From SZUA-35 sp964351995 (GTDB lineage Bacteria > Actinomycetota > Acidimicrobiia > Acidimicrobiales > SZUA-35), in NCBI GenBank assembly GCA_964351995.1, contig CAYGQE010000027.1, positions 1 to 64,000 of the forward strand: DNA of 64,000 nt, written 5' to 3'. Below the pieces are notes generated by a model that did not search any database, was not told the origin of the DNA, and worked only from the letters and a program-made list of their open reading frames with translations. Positions 32,533 through 40,017 of the stretch are shown piece after piece. How positions within the stretch are numbered: the stretch's first letter is position 1; every line of letters starts with the position of its first letter. Position numbers and translations under genes: made by a program.

Positions 32533-33055
32533 TGAAGACCACTGACCGATAGTGGATCAATTCTTTGATGCTCTCCTTGATGTCGTCCAGTGCTCGGTGA
32601 GCGGCCCCCTTGCGAGGGGCACCCTTGAGCTCATCAGGGAACCAGCGACGTGAGAGTTCTTTGATCGTCGAGACGTCGACCGACCGATAGTGCAGATAGT
32701 GCTCGATCTCGGGCAGGTACTCAGCCAGGAAACGGCGATCCATGCCGATGCTGTTGCCACACAGCGGCACCTTGCCTGCGTCCAGGTGCTCGGTCAAAAA
32801 TGCGAGGGTCTGTGCACCGGCCGCTTCGAGTGTCACGGTCGACGAGCGGACCTGGTCGAGGAGGCCTGACTTGGTGTGCATGTCGATGACGACTTGGTCC
32901 ATCCGTGACAGCTCGTCTTCGTTGGCGTGGATGACCAGCTCGGGTCCCTCAGCGATGATGTTGAGGTCGTCGTCGGTGATCAACGTGGCGATCTCGACGA
33001 TCACGTGTTGCTTCGGGTCGAGGCCGGTCATTTCGAGATCCATCCAGGCAAGCAC
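32474..33055 (-). CDS. orn: Oligoribonuclease
   Basis: Orn (193 aa), a 3'-5' exonuclease that degrades di- to penta-ribonucleotides, including the pGpG formed from c-di-GMP. DEDDh residues are seen: WMDLEMTGLD (Asp and Glu, near residue 5), the Asp near SIGMDRRFL, and HRALDDI (His and Asp, near residue 157). The GTG start lies 6 nt after TAGGAT. A c-di-GMP-binding RsiG-like protein is encoded at 49.8 kb. The C-terminal tail (PPAPKAAKPPLTL) lies in the overlap with the opposing thioesterase gene. Confidence 0.96.
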   Translation of the reverse strand: MLAWMDLEMTGLDPKQHVIVEIATLITDDDLNIIAEGPELVIHANEDELSRMDQVVIDMHTKSGLLDQVRSSTVTLEAAGAQTLAFLTEHLDAGKVPLCGNSIGMDRRFLAEYLPEIEHYLHYRSVDVSTIKELSRRWFPDELKGAPRKGAAHRALDDIKESIKELIHYRSVVFINPPAPKAAKPPLTLPADR

Positions 33056-33061
33056 GACGCC

Positions 33062-33067
33062 ATCCTA
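33062..33067 (-). promoter_or_regulatory. Leaderless -10 box of orn
   Basis: Minus-strand TAGGAT, 6 nt before the orn GTG. Confidence 0.5.
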
Positions 33068-33161
33068 GGGGAAACGGTGTTGGGCGCTTTGCGCCGCAGC
33101 GCTTCCTTGCATTCCGCTTGCGGATGCACTTCGTGCTCTCTTCATGCGCAGAAGTCCTCGG

Positions 33162-33167
33162 TAGCCT
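33162..33167 (+). promoter_or_regulatory. Leaderless -10 box of dut
   Basis: TAGCCT, 7 nt before the ATG at 33175. It supports this start over an upstream in-frame codon at 33118. Confidence 0.55.
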
Positions 33168-33174
33168 CCGCCGC

Positions 33175-33624
33175 ATGCCGACCGAATCGTTCGAGGTGCC
33201 CATTCAGCCCCTGGACAGCGAGCTTGCCGTTCCCGACCGCATGAGAGCAGGTGATGCAGCAGCCGATCTCCCGTCTGCCATCGACTGCACGATCCAGCCC
33301 GGCGAGCGTCGGCTCGTGCCGACCGGTTTCGCCGTGGCCATCCCTCTCGGCTCGGCAGGTCTCGTGCTGTCTCGATCCGGTCTTGCACTCCACGATGGTG
33401 TTGCCGTGCTCAATGCCCCGGGCCTGATCGACTCGGGTTATCGAGGTGAGGTCGGCGTGATCCTGATCAACCACGGAGGTGAGGCAGTCGACATCGCAAG
33501 AGGTCAGCGGATCGCTCAGCTGATGGTCGTTGAGATGCCCCCCTTCGTGCTGGTCCCTGTGGATGAGTTGCCTGACGCGCCCGACGAACGGGGTGACGCC
33601 GGGTTCGGGAGCTCCGGCGCGTGA
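33175..33624 (+). CDS. dut: dUTP diphosphatase
   Basis: Trimeric dUTPase (149 aa) converting dUTP to dUMP. Motif 1 is RAGDAAADL (near residue 22), motif 2 LSRSGLAL (near residue 63), motif 3 NAPGLIDSGYRGEVGVILIN (near residue 75, with catalytic Asp and uracil-specific Tyr), motif 4 RGQRIAQLM, and motif 5 RGDAGFGSSG at the C-terminus. The downstream thioesterase gene overlaps by 4 nt (GTGA). Confidence 0.96.
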   Translation: MPTESFEVPIQPLDSELAVPDRMRAGDAAADLPSAIDCTIQPGERRLVPTGFAVAIPLGSAGLVLSRSGLALHDGVAVLNAPGLIDSGYRGEVGVILINHGGEAVDIARGQRIAQLMVVEMPPFVLVPVDELPDAPDERGDAGFGSSGA

Positions 33625-34115
33625 CTGCTCGCCGACTCACGAACGACGATTGGGGCCTCGACTCATCGTGTTTCGTGTGTGAAGCGGCGAATGCTTCTGG
33701 GCTGCAACTCGAGTTGTGGGCTGATGATGACAAGGGTCAGGTGTGGGCCGATCTTTGCCTCGGGGCGACGTTTAGTGGTGCGCCGACGCTTGTCCACGGC
33801 GGTATCAGCTTGGCCGTGCTGGACGAGGTGCAAGCGTGGGCCGTCATTGCCCTTGCCGGTTCGTGGGCGGTCACGGTCGAGACCTCGGCCTCGTTCCCTC
33901 GACCGGTGCGACTCGACACCAGCTATCGGGCCATCGGTGAGGTCGTCGAGCGTCTTGGACAGCGAGTCACCACCAAGGGACGTATCGAGACGCCGAAGGG
34001 GCTGGTGTGCGTCACGTCGACAGCTACGTTCCAAGTGCTCGGCGAGGCCGACGCCGTTCGATTCAGCGGTGAAACGGTGAGCGACGAGCATCGCAATTAC
34101 TTGGCCGACGAGTGA
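33621..34115 (+). CDS. PaaI-like hotdog thioesterase
   Basis: Single-hotdog protein of 164 aa of the PaaI/DUF4442-like group, probably an acyl-CoA thioesterase. FSGAPTLVHGGISLAVLDEV (near residue 50) carries the HGG signature and the Asp/Glu active-site region. The N-terminus has a Cys pair (SSCFVCE). It is translationally coupled to dut, which is probably just operon convenience. Substrate unknown. Confidence 0.82.
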   Translation: MTARRLTNDDWGLDSSCFVCEAANASGLQLELWADDDKGQVWADLCLGATFSGAPTLVHGGISLAVLDEVQAWAVIALAGSWAVTVETSASFPRPVRLDTSYRAIGEVVERLGQRVTTKGRIETPKGLVCVTSTATFQVLGEADAVRFSGETVSDEHRNYLADE

Positions 34116-34139
34116 CGCTTGCGATCCCGCAGTTCTGAC

Positions 34140-34478
34140 CTACTGCAGGACCAGCGTGATCTCGTGTGGCGCCACGCTTGCGTCGTCGACGAGTTGGGCG
34201 AGTTGCACGGTCAACGCGCCGCCAACATTGGCTGCCGTGGTGTCGGGATTGCTGATGGCGATCTCGATGAAGTCCTCGTGCCAGCGCGCATGGAGCGTGA
34301 TCTGGCCATCGCCGAGCATCGAAGCAACCGCAAGGTCAACGGCAGTGCGGAGCTTTTCGAGCCTTGCGATGTCGAGACCGAGCCGCAGGGTCAGGCCTGA
34401 CGCCGTGACGCGACCGAGACGAGCAAAGGTCTCGGTGGCCGGGAAGGTCACCGTCGCATCGTCGTCCTGGGCCGGCAC
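34140..34478 (-). CDS. Anti-sigma-like ATPase-fold protein
   Basis: Small protein of about 112 aa resembling the RsbW-type HATPase fold. TFPATETFARLGRVTASGL begins like anti-sigma kinases, and LEKLRTAVDLAVASML corresponds to the N-box helix. However, the usual ExxxNA motif is missing (Asp-Leu-Ala-Val instead), and no G1 glycine box is evident. It may bind a partner without kinase activity. The GTG at 34478 is chosen because it begins just before the domain, 6 nt after GATAGT. A longer form from 34544 is possible. Confidence 0.6.
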   Translation of the reverse strand: MPAQDDDATVTFPATETFARLGRVTASGLTLRLGLDIARLEKLRTAVDLAVASMLGDGQITLHARWHEDFIEIAISNPDTTAANVGGALTVQLAQLVDDASVAPHEITLVLQ

Positions 34479-34582
34479 CGCCTCACTATCGCATGTTCGC
34501 AGCAGGTCCAGATGCCGCGAAGGCCACATCCTGGCCCGTCGCATGGTTTTCGAACTCTTCTGATCCGATGCTGCGCCACCTA

Positions 34583-34600
34583 CCTACCGGTCGGTAGGCT
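34583..34600 (+). promoter_or_regulatory. Palindromic operator over the -10 box of the desaturase gene
   Basis: CCTACCG-GT-CGGTAGG (34583-34598) is a perfect 7-bp inverted repeat resembling TetR-family operators. It overlaps the leaderless -10 box TAGGCT (34595-34600), which is 6 nt before the ATG. A bound repressor would block transcription directly. No TetR gene is in the window. Confidence 0.55.
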
Positions 34601-34606
34601 GAAGAC

Positions 34607-35533
34607 ATGGTGATTGACGCAGACGTTGACTTTCTCGGTGAGCTCGAATCGGTGGCGGAACAGCTTCTCGAACGCCACCTTGCTTCAGTCAAGGAGTGGC
34701 ACCCACATGCGGTTGTTCCATGGAGTCGAGGCCGTGATTTCGAGCCCGACTATGAGTGGGATCCGTCAGAGAGCAATCTGAGCCCGGAGATCCGCAGTGC
34801 GCTTTTCGTGAATCTGCTCACCGAGGACAATCTGCCGTACTACTTCCGAGACATCGAGCGAATGTTCGGCAAGGACGGTGCCTGGGGCGAATGGGTCCGT
34901 CGCTGGACCGCAGAAGAGGGGCGACACGCTGTGGCGATTCGTGACTATCTCACGGTCACTCGCGCCATCGATCCCGTGGCTCTCGAGCGCGGCCGCATGG
35001 TGCAGATGAGCAAGGGTGAGGTGCCCGAGCCCGCCAGCGCCGCCGATGGCATGTGCTACGTCACGCTGCAGGAACTCGCCACCAGAATCTCTCACCGCAA
35101 CACCGGCAAGATGATCGAGGAGCAAGATCGCGTTGGTTACGACATCATGCGCCGGGTTGCCATCGACGAGAACCACCATTTCTTGTTCTACCGCGACATC
35201 GCGCAGGCCGGATTCGAACGGAATCCCTCAGAGATGATGGTGGCGCTCGAGAGACAGGTCATCGACTTCGCGATGCCAGGCACCGGTATTCCTGATTTCG
35301 CTGCCCACTCCAAGCTCATCGCCAACGCTGGCATCTACGACCTCATCAATCACTACGAACAGATCCTCGAGCCCGTGGTGATGGGCTTCTGGAAGATTGC
35401 GGATCTCGAAGGTCTCGATGGTGAAGCTGATGCGGCGCGTGAGCGAACCATCAAGCACATCGAGAAGACCGGTCGGGTCGCAGCTCGAATGAAGGCCAAG
35501 CGCGAAGCCAAGGCGTTGCAAGCAACTTCCTGA
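34607..35533 (+). CDS. Acyl-ACP desaturase (di-iron)
   Basis: Soluble ferritin-like fatty-acid desaturase of 308 aa, of the plant/mycobacterial DesA type. Di-iron ligands are seen in TEDNLPYYF (Glu, near residue 73), AEEGRHAVAIRDYL (Glu and His, near residue 104) and DENHHFLFYRDI (Glu and His, near residue 186). It would introduce a double bond into acyl-ACP. An operator-like palindrome covers its promoter. The C-terminus is Lys/Arg-rich. Confidence 0.93.
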   Translation: MVIDADVDFLGELESVAEQLLERHLASVKEWHPHAVVPWSRGRDFEPDYEWDPSESNLSPEIRSALFVNLLTEDNLPYYFRDIERMFGKDGAWGEWVRRWTAEEGRHAVAIRDYLTVTRAIDPVALERGRMVQMSKGEVPEPASAADGMCYVTLQELATRISHRNTGKMIEEQDRVGYDIMRRVAIDENHHFLFYRDIAQAGFERNPSEMMVALERQVIDFAMPGTGIPDFAAHSKLIANAGIYDLINHYEQILEPVVMGFWKIADLEGLDGEADAARERTIKHIEKTGRVAARMKAKREAKALQATS

Positions 35534-35557
35534 TTCTCGACGTCGTCCAAACCCGAG

Positions 35558-36148
35558 TCAGGATTTGGCGTACGCGGTCTCGAGGCTGTCGAGCCATGCA
35601 TCGATGTCTGCGTCGGAGGCCGTCGCCGCTGAGTAGAACGCTCGGAATCGGCGTCGGCACAGCGGATGGCAGAGAAGACGAAGCGTTCGGAAGACGATCA
35701 GTCTTCCGGGCCGTCCTCCGAGCAGGTTCGACCGTCGAGACCCGCCGTGCGTGGTCACGATTTCGAGATGCTTGATGTTCTTCAGGCCAGCGTGGATTCG
35801 GCTCGATCCTTCAGGCAGCGTGTAGGCAACTCCGGTGATCCAGGTTCGATCGAACCAGCCCTTGAGCCGGGCAGGAACCCCTCCCCACCACGTTGGGTAG
35901 ACCAGGACGAGGCGTTCGGCCCATTGCAAAGCGGCGGCGTGTTCAGCAACCCACGGTTTGGTGGCTGGGTCGTCGAGGTGGCGCCGCTTTTCATCAACGG
36001 TGAGGCGAGGATCGAAGTCCTCGGCATCGAGGTCGATCACGCGGGTCTCGTGCCGCCCCTGCTCGAGTCCGGCCACCACGTGAGCGAACGCTCGACGAGC
36101 AAGCCCATCGGGGTGTGGATGTGTGACCACCACCAGTGTGCGCGTCAT
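35558..36148 (-). CDS. NAD(P)H oxidoreductase, flavodoxin-like fold (second of pair)
   Basis: NQO/KefF-type flavoprotein of 196 aa. TLVVVTHPHPDGLARRAFAH is the FMN-phosphate-binding N-terminus, and RLVLVYPTWWGGVPARLKGWFDR is the family core (near residue 82). ATG overlaps the stop of the related gene upstream. It probably reduces quinones or unknown electrophiles and may guard against reactive compounds. Confidence 0.87.
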   Translation of the reverse strand: MTRTLVVVTHPHPDGLARRAFAHVVAGLEQGRHETRVIDLDAEDFDPRLTVDEKRRHLDDPATKPWVAEHAAALQWAERLVLVYPTWWGGVPARLKGWFDRTWITGVAYTLPEGSSRIHAGLKNIKHLEIVTTHGGSRRSNLLGGRPGRLIVFRTLRLLCHPLCRRRFRAFYSAATASDADIDAWLDSLETAYAKS

Positions 36149-36729
36149 GACAGGCCTGCCATTTTCCGCTCGACGTAGTCGAGGAACTCGCGGCGGTCCT
36201 TGTCCGGCCGGCCGTCGAGCGTGTCGAGGGACAGCCAGTGCATGCGGCAACGCAACCCGCAGTTCGCTCGGACGGTGCGGAGGGTTCGTCGACCCCCGTC
36301 GCCAACGATCCAGCGGTACGACCGCGGCGAGCCATAGGTGGTGACGCCAATGACGTGGCGCACCTGGCGTAGCTCTCCTCGCAGGCGGCCCTTCGGGGTG
36401 ACCGAGAAACTTACGCCTGGCAGCATCGTTCGGTCGATCCACCCCTTCAGCACGGCGGGCAAGCCGGACCAGAAGGTAGGGAAGGTGAAGACCAGAGCCT
36501 CCGCCTCGGACAGGGCAGCGATGTGACCAGCGACAACGGGGTCGTGATGTGACGACGCGCTGATGTCGTAGCGGTCATAGTCGGTGGTCGTCAGACAGGG
36601 CTGGTAGTCCTCGGCTTCGAGGTCGAGCAACGTGACCTCGTGGCCGGCGAGCCCCCGAAGGACAGCGTCACGGATCGCAGCGCCGAACGAATCGGGATCC
36701 GGATGAGCATGCACCGCCAGCACCTTCAC
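36145..36729 (-). CDS. NAD(P)H oxidoreductase, flavodoxin-like fold (first of pair)
   Basis: Flavoprotein of 194 aa related to its downstream neighbour. VKVLAVHAHPDPDSFGAAI is the FMN site, and ALVFTFPTFWSGLPAVLKGW the core (near residue 84). GVTTYGSPRSYRWIVGDGGR follows (near residue 130). The GTG start is 8 nt from a minus-strand TAGGCT box. The two reductases likely form a heterodimer or act on related substrates; this is inference from the coupled tandem arrangement. Confidence 0.87.
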   Translation of the reverse strand: MKVLAVHAHPDPDSFGAAIRDAVLRGLAGHEVTLLDLEAEDYQPCLTTTDYDRYDISASSHHDPVVAGHIAALSEAEALVFTFPTFWSGLPAVLKGWIDRTMLPGVSFSVTPKGRLRGELRQVRHVIGVTTYGSPRSYRWIVGDGGRRTLRTVRANCGLRCRMHWLSLDTLDGRPDKDRREFLDYVERKMAGLS

Positions 36730-36737
36730 AACCGCTG

Positions 36738-36747
36738 AGCCTACGAT
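36738..36747. promoter_or_regulatory. Overlapping divergent -10 boxes
   Basis: Minus-strand TAGGCT (36738-36743), 8 nt before the reductase GTG, and plus-strand TACGAT (36742-36747), 8 nt before the hydrolase ATG, share two base pairs. The whole gap between the two starts is only 26 nt. Confidence 0.45.
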
Positions 36748-36755
36748 CAGACGCC

Positions 36756-37475
36756 ATGACCGAGAGCCCCGATCCCGAACTCCCTGATGCCGAAGGCATG
36801 TCGCCGCTCGACTCGCTCGGTGTGATGGCGATGCAGTCGGTGGCGGTCGATGATCAGCTCGACCACCTCGAGCTCTACTCATCGCGGGGTCTGCTGAGCA
36901 TTCTCTGGCACGGGTCAGCGGATGCCGAAGCCGTCGTGGTGTGCGTCGGCGGTGCGATGGGAGGCTTGCTCGGCCCGGATCAAGGGTTGTATCAGCGACT
37001 CGGCCACGCCCTTCCCGAGCTTGGTATCGGGGTGATGCGGGTCGACTACCGCCGCCCCAACGACTTGGCGATGTGCGAATTGGACACGATCGCTGCGATG
37101 GAGCTGGCCGGTCGGCATGGTGCAAGGCGCTTCGTGCCGTTGGGCCACTCCTTCGGCGGCGCCGTAGCGATCCGGGCGGCAATGCATCTCGACCGAGCTT
37201 CGGTACCCGGTGTCGTCACGTTCGCAACACAGTCAGCTGGGTGCGAGAACGCGGCCCTCCTCAGTGATCGAGATCTGCTGTTCTTCCACGGGACGAACGA
37301 TCAGATCCTGCCGGCGCAAGCCAGCGAGATGGTCCGGATGCTTGCCGGCACCGGCGAGGTCGTGTTGCTCGATGGTGCTGATCACCTTCTGGCTCCGGCG
37401 GGCGGGCTGATCTTCGACCGCCTGTTGGTGCACCTCCCGCTGGTGCTGGCAGATCAGGAGAGTTCGACCTCGTAG
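36756..37475 (+). CDS. Alpha/beta hydrolase
   Basis: Cytosolic hydrolase of 239 aa. The nucleophile elbow is PLGHSFGGAVAIRAA (near residue 130), the acid lies near FFHGTNDQILP (near residue 180), and the catalytic His is in LLDGADHLLAPAG (near residue 210). An oxyanion-loop-like CVGGAMGGLLG occurs near residue 66. Substrate unknown. It diverges from the flavoprotein pair. The stop lies inside the convergent lipoprotein gene (22-nt overlap). Confidence 0.82.
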   Translation: MTESPDPELPDAEGMSPLDSLGVMAMQSVAVDDQLDHLELYSSRGLLSILWHGSADAEAVVVCVGGAMGGLLGPDQGLYQRLGHALPELGIGVMRVDYRRPNDLAMCELDTIAAMELAGRHGARRFVPLGHSFGGAVAIRAAMHLDRASVPGVVTFATQSAGCENAALLSDRDLLFFHGTNDQILPAQASEMVRMLAGTGEVVLLDGADHLLAPAGGLIFDRLLVHLPLVLADQESSTS

Positions 37476-38380
37476 ATCACAGGCCAGAGTTTGCCGGTGA
37501 GAAAAAAGTGCCCCGTGTCGGGGTCATGGGCAATGCCGTTCAGCGCGAAGCTGGAGTTTTCGACCGGCAGGTCAGCGGGGCGAAGCGAGCTGCCGTCAAG
37601 GCTCGCCACGACCTCGCCAGTGGTCGGGTCGATGACCACGATGAGGTCGCTGAGCCAGATGTTCGCGAGGACCTGACCGTTCACGCATTCGAGTTCGTTG
37701 AGGAGTTCGACGGGTGCTCCATCGAGGTGGACCTCGATGGTCCGGGTGACATCGAACGTTTCGGGATCGCGGAAGGTCAGGCGCGACGAGCCATCACTCA
37801 TGGCCAGCGATTCGCCGTCGAAACAAAGGCCCCAACCTTCGCCTTCGTAGCTGTCCCGGCTGATCTCCTGGAGCGTCGAGGCGTCAGAACGAATGGCGAT
37901 CCCTGCCTTCCACGTGAGCTGGATGAGCTCGTCGCCCACGCGCGTGAGCCCTTCACCGAAGAGGTCGGGGTCGATGGGCTCGATGAGGGCGATCGCTCCG
38001 GTTTCGATGTCGACGATGCGTCGATCGGACTCGCCGTACAGCCCGGTGCTCTCGATGAAACGCCCGTCGAGAATTTCGAGGCCTTGGGTGAAGGCGTCGC
38101 TGTCATGTGGGTGGGTGTCGATGATCGTTGCGACGAGCGAGCCTCTCAGCGTTTGCTCACCGAGTTCTGGGTCAGCAACCGTTGTGTTGACTTGCTCCTC
38201 GAGCGTTGACTCGGCTGCAGGGTCCGGGGATGCTGCGGCATCGACAACCGTCGTGAGCGCTGGTTGGGTCGTGTCGGTTGTGCTCGAACACCCATTGAGT
38301 CCGGTCAAGGCAGCGAGGAACACAGCGAAGTGGACCGTGATCGACGCGAAGTGGTTGGTCGCTCGGACGTGGCTACGCAC
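37454..38380 (-). CDS. Glutaminyl-peptide cyclotransferase-like lipoprotein (second)
   Basis: Predicted surface lipoprotein of about 308 aa. The signal peptide ends at a lipobox (LTGLNGC). A Thr/Ala/Glu-rich linker leads to a plant-type glutaminyl cyclase beta-propeller. Signatures are HPHDSDAFTQGLE, LNELECVNGQVLANIWLSD and SSFALNGIAHDPDTGHFFLT. Enzymes of this family convert N-terminal Gln to pyroglutamate. GTG 38380 follows the upstream stop by 2 nt, and a longer GTG start at 38416 is also possible. It is a tandem paralogue of the next gene. Confidence 0.82.
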   Translation of the reverse strand: MRSHVRATNHFASITVHFAVFLAALTGLNGCSSTTDTTQPALTTVVDAAASPDPAAESTLEEQVNTTVADPELGEQTLRGSLVATIIDTHPHDSDAFTQGLEILDGRFIESTGLYGESDRRIVDIETGAIALIEPIDPDLFGEGLTRVGDELIQLTWKAGIAIRSDASTLQEISRDSYEGEGWGLCFDGESLAMSDGSSRLTFRDPETFDVTRTIEVHLDGAPVELLNELECVNGQVLANIWLSDLIVVIDPTTGEVVASLDGSSLRPADLPVENSSFALNGIAHDPDTGHFFLTGKLWPVIYEVELS

Positions 38381-38382
38381 CG

Positions 38383-39360
38383 TCAGTCGAAGCTGACTTC
38401 GTACATGACGGTCCACCGCTTGCCCGTCAAGAAGAACGTGTTGGTGTTGGCCCGGTAGGCGATGCCGTTCAGTACGTCATCGGGGGCTCGGTCTTGTGGC
38501 AGCAACGCAGTTGCATCGATGACGCGGGAGACAACGCCGGTCGTTGCATCGATCTCGAGAATGTCGTTCTCGAGCCAGACGTTCGCATAGATGCTGTCGC
38601 CGACGCATTCGAGTTCGTTGAGATTCTGGACGGTCTCGCCATCACGAGTGACCTCGAGTTCACCCGTTGGCTCGAAGTTCGTTGCATCCCGGAACGTCAA
38701 GAACCCAGAGCCGTTGCTCATGGCGAGTCGGCCGTCGTCGAGGCCGCAGAGCCCCCAACCCTCCCCCTCGAACGAGAAGCGGCCCATCTCGATGAGGGTG
38801 ACGAGGTCGGCGACGACAGCGACCCCTTGTTGCCACGTGAGCTGAATGACATTGGTGTCGACCACGGTGAGGCCAGCACCGAAGTGGTCACTGTCGAGCG
38901 GCGCAGAACCGATGACGTCGCCTGAGGTCGGCTCGACCTTGCGTCGCGATGATTCGCCCACGAGGCCGAGGCTCTCGATGAGCAGCCCATCGCTGAATTC
39001 CAGCCCCTGGGTGAACGCTGCGCTGTCGTGCGGGTAGCGCTCGACGATGGTGGGGGTCACGACGGGCACACCGGGTGGCGCCGGTTGTGTTGTCACGTCC
39101 GCAGGCGATGGGTCGGCTTCGGCAACCTCGACTGCCTCGTCGTCGGCTCCTGCTTCTGGCGAGCCGAACACTTCAGGCTGGGGCTGCTCTTCGGAGGCTG
39201 GTTCTGGGTCGGCTTCGGCCACCTCGACCGCCTCGTCGTCGCTCTCTGCATCGACGGCGATGACCTGTGGGAGTTCCTCCATGCGAGCGAGTTCAGCTTC
39301 TGCAGCCGAGCATGAGGCAATCGCGAACGCGGCGGCGAAGAGGGTCGCTGAACGCTTCAC
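38383..39360 (-). CDS. Glutaminyl-peptide cyclotransferase-like lipoprotein (first)
   Basis: Predicted lipoprotein of about 325 aa with lipobox AIASC near residue 17. Its linker contains a direct repeat of DDEAVEVAEADP, twice, separated by about 24 residues. The propeller domain has YPHDSAAFTQGLEF, QNLNELECVGDSIYANVWL and LNGIAYRANTNTFFLTGKRW. The start is uncertain: the GTG at 39360 is the only good option after the upstream stop. The two propellers are clearly related but diverged, so the duplication is old. Confidence 0.82.
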   Translation of the reverse strand: MKRSATLFAAAFAIASCSAAEAELARMEELPQVIAVDAESDDEAVEVAEADPEPASEEQPQPEVFGSPEAGADDEAVEVAEADPSPADVTTQPAPPGVPVVTPTIVERYPHDSAAFTQGLEFSDGLLIESLGLVGESSRRKVEPTSGDVIGSAPLDSDHFGAGLTVVDTNVIQLTWQQGVAVVADLVTLIEMGRFSFEGEGWGLCGLDDGRLAMSNGSGFLTFRDATNFEPTGELEVTRDGETVQNLNELECVGDSIYANVWLENDILEIDATTGVVSRVIDATALLPQDRAPDDVLNGIAYRANTNTFFLTGKRWTVMYEVSFD

Positions 39361-39388
39361 AAGAGGATGTGCATGAGCGAGCGGTGGA

Positions 39389-39802
39389 TCAGGCGCCGAG
39401 CAGGCGGGCCTTCGCAGCCTTGCTGCGCTCGAGGAGATGGGCGGGGATCTGACTTGCGATCCCGTCACCGGCGCCGACCGCAGCAGCGGCTGGTGCCTCC
39501 TCGGCGGTGGCCGCTGACGCGGAGTTCAGTTCGGCGCGCACTCGCTCTTCTTCGCGATCAAGCCATTGTCCGAACTGAAAAGGCCGAGTGAGACCCTCGT
39601 GGCTGATCTGCCCGACCAGCCCGTGGTCCTTGAAACGGACCCAGTAGCGGATCCATGGGTTCACTCCATCGAGAGTCTCGAGGCCGTTGATGAGCTTGAC
39701 CTTGCCCTCGGCGCCGTCGGGAATGTTGCGGTGCGATCGTGTCGTGATGACGGTTTCACCCCGCTTGAACGGCGTGTCGAGGTCGATTGTCTTCTTCGGC
39801 AT
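39389..39802 (-). CDS. Conserved small SH3-like protein
   Basis: Hypothetical protein of 137 aa. Residues 1-75 read like a small beta-barrel (FKRGETVITTRSHRNIPDG, then GKVKLINGL, then WIRYWVRFKDHGLVGQIS), perhaps an SH3/KOW-like fold. An Ala-rich linker leads to a basic C-terminal segment (HLLERSKAAKARLLGA). A ribosome-binding site (GGAG) precedes the ATG. No function is claimed. It precedes the cyclase-like lipoprotein genes by 28 nt. Confidence 0.7.
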   Translation of the reverse strand: MPKKTIDLDTPFKRGETVITTRSHRNIPDGAEGKVKLINGLETLDGVNPWIRYWVRFKDHGLVGQISHEGLTRPFQFGQWLDREEERVRAELNSASAATAEEAPAAAAVGAGDGIASQIPAHLLERSKAAKARLLGA

Positions 39803-40017
39803 TGAAGAACTCCGGGGCAGTGGTGACGACGATGCGTCGAAACGAAGGTGTTCGGTCGGCCGAGGGTAGTCGCCACGCGTTCGACCGACGACTCTCGGCG
39901 CACAGATCGCACGCTCATCGAGTCATTGATGATGCCGATGCGAGATGGTGTTCATCATCTACGTTGATTCATGCGTTCGACTCGAGGGATGCGTCGACCG
40001 CTTGAGGAGGGAACCCG

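Noticed and set aside
39113..39240. Direct repeat in the first cyclase-like lipoprotein considered as a mobile or CRISPR-type repeat
   Set aside because: It is only two in-frame copies of a 12-residue acidic linker, explained by expansion of a disordered protein segment.
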